A stretch of 64,000 nucleotides of DNA from Gadus chalcogrammus (lineage: Eukaryota > Chordata > Actinopteri > Gadiformes > Gadidae). A program made the translations under genes and the position numbers. The stretch spans positions 20,277,359 through 20,341,358 of the forward strand of contig NC_079414.1 of the NCBI RefSeq assembly GCF_026213295.1, given 5' to 3'. Below the pieces are notes generated by a model. It had not been told where the DNA came from, ran no database searches, and saw nothing but the letters and a program-made list of their open reading frames with translations. Positions 55,770 to 64,000 of the stretch are shown here, one piece after another. Each line of letters opens with the position of its first letter. The first letter of the stretch is position 1.

Positions 55770-57690
55770 CTGGGGGAAGGATGGTCATCATTAGCATCCG
55801 TCACCACCACTAGACAGTCGCTGCCCCTCTTTACTAGGGTTACTCCGTAAGTCAACACTCATTGCACTTTCTACGGGACGAGATCAACAACACCGTTAGT
55901 TTCATCCGCATGGCTCAAATAGAACTTAAGAGGGCATTTTGTGAACTTTCGCGAAATCAAACTAACTAATGGTCTAGTTATACTGCGGGGTAATTTCTCT
56001 GGTCTACAAGAAGAGCCATCTACAGGAAGGATGTTGGGAGGAGGGACCAGACTTTGCCAGAATTACTGGTCTATATAAAAGCCTGGGTCTTCTACAAGTT
56101 AAGGGTTTGTGTGAGGTGCAAGGACAGCATAGCACACTGGTACTGGGACTGGTGACCTGAGAGAGAAAGAAAAAAGGAGTCGGAAATATAGGTTGTGTGT
56201 GTGTGAATGGGGGACTTATCGTCCCTGTTATACATGCGTTATATCTGTGCATAAATGAGACACTTCGCATTTGTCCATACACCTTATTTGTGTGAACCTG
56301 TGTGATAAACAAAACCTATTGGAGAATTGAGAGGCAATATTGGAATATTCTGAAACAAAGTTGTGGTGCAATAGTACCAATGTGAACTACTTTCGATATG
56401 ACATGCTCAACTGCTCAGTAAGATGTGTAAAGAAATAGTGTTCTGAAACAAAAAGTGGAATCTTCTCCTTTTTTTCTGTTAAAGCCTTGACATAATTTCG
56501 AAAGGTTTAGGGGGCACATTCATAGTTGAGCTCGGATGTGTTGACCCTTACCTGGACGTTAAGTATACGTGTGGACACTTTGGACTTTTGTTTTATTGTG
56601 GATCTGACAATTGTGACAAACTATTTAAAAGTGCACACATATGTATATCGATCCACGATTCGTCTAAAGTCACATAACATTCCATAAATAAGAAAGGATT
56701 TTTTTTTTTTAAATCAGGTCTTTCGGTCAGATGTTGACTTCAGGTTCAGCACATTTCACTACGCACCATCACATTCCCGCACACCGCTATTACCGTACCA
56801 CATGTCGAAGGAGCGCAGACAGAAAAAACGTTAAGGTCAGATCTGCCGTGTTCTTCGAAGAGACTATTGAACACTCCTGATAGTCTTAAAAGACGAAATA
56901 GCTTCATATCTTTGCTACCAGTGTCTAGCACATTAATTCAATTTCCAGGGTCCAGGTAAGACAGCTCAGACAACCACTTAACACAATTAAACAGTGATTA
57001 TACACCGTCACAATATCTGTGGGCGTTATTATAAAATACGAATCAATTCTAACTCACATTCATCATGAGACGATGTTTAATAGAATATCCTAAAAGTACT
57101 AATTTGTTATTCCTTAACCTTCCCTGTAAGAATGTCGCCATGACGGCTGTCACCAGTTGACAGCTCGGCACGTAAACTGCCTTTCAGAATACAACTTGGA
57201 CGGATTTAAGATTCCCGAAAGATTATACGCCACATTTTACAAGCGCCTCTGCGCCACCATGCGTAAACTACGCTTCAAGTTGATCGTACGTTATGTCACG
57301 AATACGGCCTACGGGGCTACAAACAAACAGCCTAGAAGCTAACTGGTTAGCATCATACTGTCCTGCAGGTTACGCGCACACTGACAACCAGGGACAGTCA
57401 GTGTCGTGAAAATGACCTCAACGTGACCCAAACAACGCTAAAAAAGCCACATACTGTACGTGCCGAGAAACAAAGTGCACAAACTTAAGATAGCAGATTC
57501 ATCTCGTGCGCCCGCACCGGTGCAAGGCCTGCGAAGACAGCCCATGCTCCGCTTGTCACTGCGAGCTCTGACAGCGCGGGGAATACGCCAGCAATGACAG
57601 ATGTCAGCGTTTTACTGAAATTGTTGGATTCTATGCCGGCGCTTGACGTGTCAATGTCACATTAGTAAAGGTTCAAACTGCGTTTTTTAC
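55770..57690. other. brd4 first intron
   Basis: About 1.9 kb, no coding sequence recognised. Confidence 0.45.
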
Positions 57691-57800
57691 CTTCCTATGT
57701 CGGTTGTCAGCGCGCGCAGATCTTCCTCGCCCCAAATCCAGAACAAACAGTCCCGTCCGACGTCAGCGACGTCAGACGCAAGGGGGCGGGCCCAAAGCTG
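57691..57800 (-). promoter_or_regulatory. brd4 promoter and noncoding first exon
   Basis: On the minus strand, an exon ending CATAGGAAG followed by the donor GTAAAA. Just upstream lie two CRE-like GACGTCAG words (about 57759-57775) and a GC box (GGGGGCGGGCC, about 57782-57792), in a CpG-rich patch. Typical of a housekeeping promoter. The start site is inferred. Confidence 0.6.
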
Positions 57801-58498
57801 GTCAGACGAATGTCACCTCTTCACGATTACCCCACCCTGCCTGTATGTAGAAGCTCATGCAACACCATGAAAATATTTCAACTAGGAATAAAATTTGAAA
57901 ACATTTGAACGATAGGCTTATTCCTTATTATCCATTATATATCCCTATACGACCCACAAAATAATCCTTATTTTAGACATGTCGAGATTTTTGGAATTAT
58001 AAATAACAAATCACACATTTGCATCCTCAACAATATGTTTTTAAAAAATTTACTACAATGTATACCACGTTTGGTCAAGGTTATTTTATTATGGACGGCC
58101 GGTGTGGACGTTTGATAGAATAGAGTACTTCAGTCAACAAAAGATGTCTGTGCGCCACCTTGTGGATATTATTACACCCAAAGGAAAATAAAAATACGTA
58201 TAGACCTAAAGGTATGAGCATTTGACACGGTAAAGCATTTAAAGCTTTAAACTGAAATGAAGCTTGAAGATTTGTCTACTGATGCATACAAGTATAGTCT
58301 GTCATCCAATGATTATATTGCAATGATACAACATAACACATTAAGCAACCTTTGATTTGCCAAATATCAAGAATATGTTTGCCCTGAAGAATGACTTTAA
58401 TTACAGTTGTGAAAGTATTACTTTAATTACCCAAGTCAAAAAACACATGTGCACAAAACGTTTTCACAAACACCACAATGGATTTATCAAACACATTT
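57801..58498. other. Intergenic between brd4 promoter and akap8l 3' end
   Basis: AT-rich; nothing recognised. Confidence 0.4.
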
Positions 58499-58504
58499 TT
58501 TATT
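58499..58504 (-). other. Candidate akap8l polyadenylation signal
   Basis: AATAAA on the minus strand, 430 bp downstream of the akap8l stop. Confidence 0.5.
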
Positions 58505-58933
58505 TACTTAATAGAACAAAACCTTCGTTGCACAAGAGACAACGGATTAGTTCCTTAACCAATTCTAAAGACATAACTTTAATCTTTCCAGGATATTAAC
58601 ATTGGGAAGTGTAAATGTAATCATTTGCCAAAAACACTGACCGGCAAGGGATTACATTTTATGTACTGTTAGTCGGGGGGGGGAGGGCAGAATTTACCAC
58701 TTGATACCAGACACTTTCAATAAAAACGCAAAAAAAAATAAAAAAGGCACATGAACATTTGGGTTACAAACAAAACATGAAATACATTTTTGCTTCGTCT
58801 TTGTAAGAAACCTCAGGACACTGGCATGTACGTTATGGTAATTCAGGGTAGGGCAGCGAAAGGGCAGCGATGGAAGGACTAGGAAACATGTTAACTGGTC
58901 CAGATAAGAGTTTGCAGTGAGAGGCCACTACAG

Positions 58934-61900
58934 TCACTCAAGCACAGCACCATCACTGCCATTCTTGTCCCCTTCCACTTCCCCGGCTGTCGCTTCTACT
59001 CCCTCTTCCTCGTCCAACTCGCCCTGCACAGCATCTTCACCGATCTCATCCTCTACAACATATCCTTCGTCATCTCCAACCTCAAAGCCTTCTTCCTCTT
59101 CCTCCTCCTCCACCTTATTTCCCCCCTGCTGTGCTGCCGCCTCCTGCTCTTTCTCCTCCTGCTGCTGCTGCTCCTGCTCCTGCTGCTCCTCCTCCTCCTC
59201 CTCCTGCTGCTCCTCCTCCTCCATCTTTTCCCCCTCCGCTCCCTCTCCCTCAGCCACCTCCTGAGCAGTCTCCCCTTCGATGGCAGGCTCCTCCTTTATC
59301 GACTGGCTGGCGTTCTTCTGGCCGCCGCCGTCGTCGCCGTCGCCCATCTCCTTCATGCCGTCGGTCACCTCCATCACCATGGAGTCCTCGGGGTCCTGCT
59401 CGTCTTGGTTCCCGGTGAAGGGATTTTCACCCTGTAGAGGGAACGGCCATTTCAACACAGAGTCAAGTTCAGCCCCACACGTGGTGCAGACATGGCTGCA
59501 ATGTGCTGGTACACTTTTGCCCATGAGGCACTCTATGGATGGTTTGGGATACAACAAGTGTAATCGCAACACGAACAAGCTGCACAAGTAAAGCAGAACT
59601 CTTATGTGTTGCATAATAAATATTAACAACTTCCACAAACACTGTTGCAGATGGCTGACATCTGGTTCAGAAGCCGTCATGGTACACGTTTTAATTAGTT
59701 AATCCCATTCAGACCTGGCTGCATTCCCACTAGACAGACAACGCGGTTTCAGGCCATGCGAAGGGCAGGCTGCTGAAGCACCAACAACAAAAGCAGAGCA
59801 GATAACCCTGGCTGTGGGATATTTACCTTGAGATAACTCTCCAGTTTCTTGCCAATAATTTTGTGGTTAAGTATGCTGCGAGCCACAGACAGACTGCCTC
59901 TCTTCGACTGCTCCATCATACCCTGTAAACAAACAAGACACCACCAGTCAGACCGGGGGAGCGTGTTCAGACACCTCCGTGTGCATAAACAGGATTCGGT
60001 GTTATGGCTTACGTCACTTATACACATTGGTTCCTCAAGTGAAGATTGGGGATTGAGCCTTCTTACCTTTCGGTTGTAGTTGTGATCAGGGGATTTGATG
60101 TGCTTCTGGATCAGGTGGTGTTGCATAGGTATGAACAGGTCACATGCGGCGCAGTGGGCAGCCTCTACTTTCCTCATGAAGTGCTCCATACCGATCTCTG
60201 TCATATGAATACAAGGGTCATTTTCAAATCGTACACACACCGTACACGTCGTACAGCAGAATATCACACACACACACCTTACCTCTAGTTAGGTCCTGTT
60301 CTTTGTAGACTTGGCAGATTGCAGCGCTGTGGTTTTCCAACTGACTAACCCTCTGTTTTGTCTTGTCAAATTTGTTCTGCAAGTATTCCTAAAACATAAA
60401 AACAATGACGTCAAAAAGAATTCCCTTAGGGACAAATTTGTATTGAGGACAGATGAGTGTGGATGGGTCACCTGCAGGAAGTCTGTGGTTGGCTTGGACA
60501 GCTGGCTGGACAGGAATTTAAAGTGGTCCTTATGGAAGCGGCTCTGTAGATGGACGGCCATGTCTTCTTTGTAGAACGAACGGAACTTACACACGGAGCA
60601 GGCAAACATAACCCTGCATCGTAGGAAACGTAGTCTGTTACACATCAGGAGGTCAAAGCCAATCAGACATGTTTGCACACATTATCAAAAAAGGACGATG
60701 GGTCGAAGTGGTCAAGTGTGACATTAATTAAAGTAATCCCGTAGGAAGAAGATTGACAGTGATCAACCATCTGACAAGACGGGACTGACATCAGGGAGAT
60801 GTCACAAGGAAGATAAAACCACAAGGGACAATTGTGGGGTGGAGGAAGAGGTGAGAAAGCAGGTTCCCAGTTGTTAAGGGTTGGTCTACACAGAAGGATG
60901 ACACAGTGGTTCGAGATCAAAAGGAAGGGAAAAGAGGGAGGAGGTTAATGGATGTAGTAGGTAGTTCTGACCTCTGGGAGTTAACTTTGCCGCCTGACCT
61001 TTCCAGAAAGCCCCTCCGCTTCTTGAGTTTGGGGTTCTTGTCTTGGCCCTGACCCAAGCCTTTTCCCTGCGGAGATGTCATGGCGTCTGAGTCGTCATCT
61101 TGTTTGGATGCATCTAGAAGGGATGGCAGAATCAAAACAAAATAAATATTAATAAAATGGTATATTTAGCACACGGTTTACTTAATTCAAGAGGTACATT
61201 GTAAGTGTGCATTTAAATAAAATATGAGTGACTGGGTAAGCATACCTTGCTCCCCATCCTCTTCTTGCTGATTCTCCTGTGAGGAAATTTGCAGAGTTAA
61301 AATGTGAAGTATCAAATCAAAAAGGTCTCTTATGGCACTATCGCCAAATGAGTTAAAACAATATAAATTTAACCTACGGCCCACTGGTGAAAACCCTTGC
61401 ATTTTCACTATTATGAAAACGTTGAGTGGGCAACTTTAATTAAAGAGTTCAAGCAAAACTAAATTAATTTACCCCTGATTGAGTCTTCTCTTCACCCTGG
61501 TCAGCCTCAGATTCGAGCTCAACGGCGTCTAATTGAACACATTAAGAAAAGCAACCGTCATGCACTGGAAAAACGAAATGGCTGCGGATCATCTTAAGCA
61601 GTGCTCACTGCCAATAGTGACAACTGTACCTTTGTCTGCGTCAGCCCCTTCAGCATCGGTCTTGTTCATCTTTGACTCTGGTTCGTCTCCCTCAACCAAC
61701 GTCTGTTTCCTCTTCTTCTGTCCATCACGCTGGGGTTTCACCTGCTTCGCGGCCTCAAACTAAAATAGCACTCACAATAATCAGTGACAGAAATAGATTG
61801 CAAAAATTCCTGGGGTTGCATGGGATTATTGACCTCTATATCGCTGATCAATGTATGTTTGACATTTAATGCCTGGCAGGTAAACCCACCCAAATCCTTG

Positions 61901-63351
61901 ATAGTGCTTGCCATGTAAAACAAATGCACTCCCATCAAAAAGAAAAACAGCAAAAATAGAGTTTTTCTATCGAATAGCGGAATTTAGTACCAGAGCTTAA
62001 CACCATGTTTGTGTAAGCATTGTATGACAGCAAATTCAAAACAAGTATATTCTTAAGGTTTCATAACATTAACAATTATTACAGGAAACATTCCAGTGAG
62101 TCAAAGGAAAATACTGAAACACTGGAGGCCAAAATCCAGTAAATTTAAGAATAGACTGGAATACATCGATAGACAAGCATCTCAAGTTTGTACCTTCTCT
62201 TCCAATAATAGTTAGGAGAACTCGAATGGAAAACACCAACTAAACCAACTCACCTCCAAGAGGGTCAATAACCATTTGTTAAATGTTGATATTTAATACC
62301 TTAAACTAGATTTTGATTCATGTTACTTGTGTCAATACTATTGCAATGCACTCCCTTCTAACAGGAATTCATTCAATAGCATTAGCCAAGTCCCGCAAAG
62401 TAAATTAAACACAAATCCACGTCCAAGACGAAAACCTCCAGAGATGCAGTAGACAATAAGGACGAGTGTGGCGCATACTGGACAATTACTCTGAGGCGAA
62501 TGCAATTAATCTTGATGAGGATATTTTGGGCCGTTTACACTGGTTGGGTGTTCATGGAGGACGACCAGAGACTAGTGACACATTTGGGATTGATGGGGAC
62601 ATGAGGCAACAGATTGCATACAGATTCCAGCATGTATGGTTGGCCTGTGAGCTGGTAGAGGGTATAAATGGAGGTCTTTCAAAGAAGGTCCTCACTACTG
62701 TCCAGTGTTGGAGGTTCAGTATTCCCACTGGAGGTACTTACTCGGTTAAGGGGTCTTTTGCGGCCCCGCTGGCGGCCAGCTCGTGGGCCCCCTCCAAAAT
62801 GCCTTCCGGGGAAGTCGTGGGGGCCTTGGCCGGAGCCCTGGTGGAAGCCCCCGCTCTCAGGGTACATCCGGTTGGCCAGGAGGGATGGGAGCTTTCCCCT
62901 TCCACCTCCTGGGGAGTGGCCCCGGTGGGGGGGCCCCCCTCCGCGACCACCTCCTCCTAAGGGAGTGGGGTCGGGCTTTCGGCTTCCAAAGCCTCCTCCA
63001 GCTCCTCGGCCCCCGGCATTGCCACCCCTTCTGGGGGAACGGCGGCCGGCGCTCACCCATCCTCCACCTCCTGAGCCGGCTCCCTGGCCACTGCCGAAGG
63101 AGTCCCTCATATTCTGTCGCATCTTAGCGACGCCGTAGGATGGGGAGGGGGTGTCGTAGCCGCCGCCTCCTCCTCCTCCCAGCCCTAGCCCAACGCCCCC
63201 TGTGAAGCCTGAGCCTCCGCGCTGTCCCAACAGCATGCTGTCCCCCCGGTTATCGCCATAACCATAGTTACTGCTGCTGCTAGATCTGTAGAGATCTCGG
63301 GAAGAGGCCAGCGAGGGTTGGCGCGAGTCGAATGACTCGTACTGGTCAAAC
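58934..63351 (-). CDS. akap8l: AKAP8-like nuclear scaffold protein, 5' end missing
   Basis: AKAP95-family zinc-finger protein of the nuclear matrix, linked to chromatin condensation, splicing and RNA helicase A (family knowledge). Exons, 5' to 3': 62742-63351, 61630-61759, 61473-61528, 61246-61276, 60972-61113, 60472-60613, 60283-60388, 60067-60197, 59827-59922, 58934-59431. Phases agree; 646 residues are visible. First exon: YESFDSR and RDLYRS, as in AKAP8L, then a Gly/Arg-rich region. The middle is acidic with a basic KLKKRRGF stretch. Zinc finger 1 is CSVCKFRSFYKEDMAVH with a later His (FHKDHFKFL); finger 2 is CAACDLFIPMQHHLIQKH. Then MMEQSKRGSLSVARSIL and the family signature YLKGENPFTGN. 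The C-terminus is a very long Glu/Gln tract. The first exon here starts in phase 2 (one leftover base), so earlier exons lie beyond 64000. AKAP8 is the alternative; the YESFDSR/RDLYRS text favours AKAP8L. Confidence 0.92.
59040..59240. repeat. Glu/Gln-coding CTC/CTG low-complexity tract
   Basis: Within the last akap8l exon. Interrupted CTC and CTG triplets on the plus strand encode EEEEEQQE-type runs on the minus strand. In frame and uninterrupted by stops. Confidence 0.85.
61770..62741. other. akap8l intron
   Basis: Between exons 62742-63351 and 61630-61759. A short plus-strand frame at 62466 onward begins in this intron and runs antisense into the exon; not supported. Confidence 0.45.
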
Positions 63352-64000
63352 CTGCGAGGAAGGGGGGGGGAGGGGGAGGAAGAGCAGAGAGTGAGGGAGG
63401 CAGGCAGGTTTGGATTTCTCCACCTGGCTGCCCTTCTCCTCCACGTTCTCGCTTTCCCTCTCTCGCTCTTAGTTCTCCCAATCCAACTTTTCAGTGAACC
63501 ACATAAGAACCAAAACCATCAGTCTGGATGTGGCCACAGATCCACTTTCTTTTTTAAATGGAAGAAGGGGTTACACTCTTCCATTTTTGTGCACACACTG
63601 GAGGTCTCAAAGGTTACCAGTTACTTGTGGGTTGGGGATTTCAAGAACTTTCATGCCCGTCTGCATGTCTTGGAAAGCCCTAGCCTTGGAAGCAACTAGG
63701 GAGAGCTGGAGTTCGGGATTCATCAAGTATAGAAGCAGGTAAGACAGTCCAGACCAGTCAGTAAGCTTTAAAGACTGTATGATTACACGTTGTAACTTCA
63801 TAGTTGAATATAAATATAACAGGTAGGGGTTTATTGAGGTATCCTTGGCACATACAGAAATATCTGTAGTTAGATAGAAGGTGATGGGTGATGTTGAATG
63901 AATGCATTTATAGGGCGTTTTTCTTTTTAGGGTGGTATAGTTTTGCGAGGAAACGCATACAAATACATCGCTTCAATCAAGAGAAACTTCATCCAAGAAC
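63352..64000. other. akap8l intron, to window edge
   Basis: No further akap8l exon seen, so the N-terminal exons lie to the right. Confidence 0.5.

Noticed and set aside
59131..59418. Plus-strand Ser/Pro/Cys-rich frames opposite the last akap8l exon
   Set aside because: Antisense of the Glu/Gln tract.
62466..63138. Plus-strand frames at 62466-62960 and 62668-63138
   Set aside because: Mostly antisense to the Gly-rich akap8l exon 62742-63351.

Overview
The window is vertebrate nuclear DNA, almost certainly from a teleost. Genes are split by many introns with GT-AG borders. There is no bacterial or viral layout, and long (CA)n/(AG)n microsatellites are extremely dense, as in cod-like fishes (the gadiform link is an inference). 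I rebuilt the gene models by hand from splice borders, codon phase and remembered protein families. No alignment could be run.

All four recognisable genes lie on the minus strand. From left to right: (1) a complete camsap3-like gene for a microtubule minus-end binding protein (906-17370, 18 coding exons, about 1644 aa); (2) lpar2, a lysophosphatidic acid receptor (coding exons 24234-28006, probably one more 5' coding exon at 28974-29021, and a possible noncoding first exon near 37360-37480); (3) brd4, the long isoform of the double-bromodomain BET protein (43308-55630 coding, 19 exons, about 1478 aa, noncoding first exon near 57691); (4) akap8l, 3' part only (58934-63351, 10 exons); its 5' end lies beyond the right edge. 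In human, BRD4 and AKAP8L are near neighbours on chromosome 19p13 in the same orientation, and CAMSAP3 and LPAR2 are elsewhere on the same arm. The window therefore looks like a piece of an ancestral 19p linkage block. The proteins are not one pathway: cytoskeleton, lipid signalling, transcription elongation and nuclear scaffolding.

The gaps hold mobile DNA. They include two short elements with hAT-type termini (one with an 8-bp target duplication, one inserted in the middle of a TG microsatellite), two foldback elements of one family (one carrying a nested insertion), and a head-to-tail array of four copies of an unclassified 0.8-1.4 kb repeat (32404-36541) in which a short reading frame stays open. 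There are also 41-bp and 42-bp minisatellites, hairpins and degenerate telomere-like repeats.

Two possible unrecognised coding pieces deserve a check: a lysine-rich frame with a myristoylation-type start (20920-21318, plus strand) and an orphan terminal exon (22063-22161, minus strand). I saw no CRISPR array, tRNA or rRNA.
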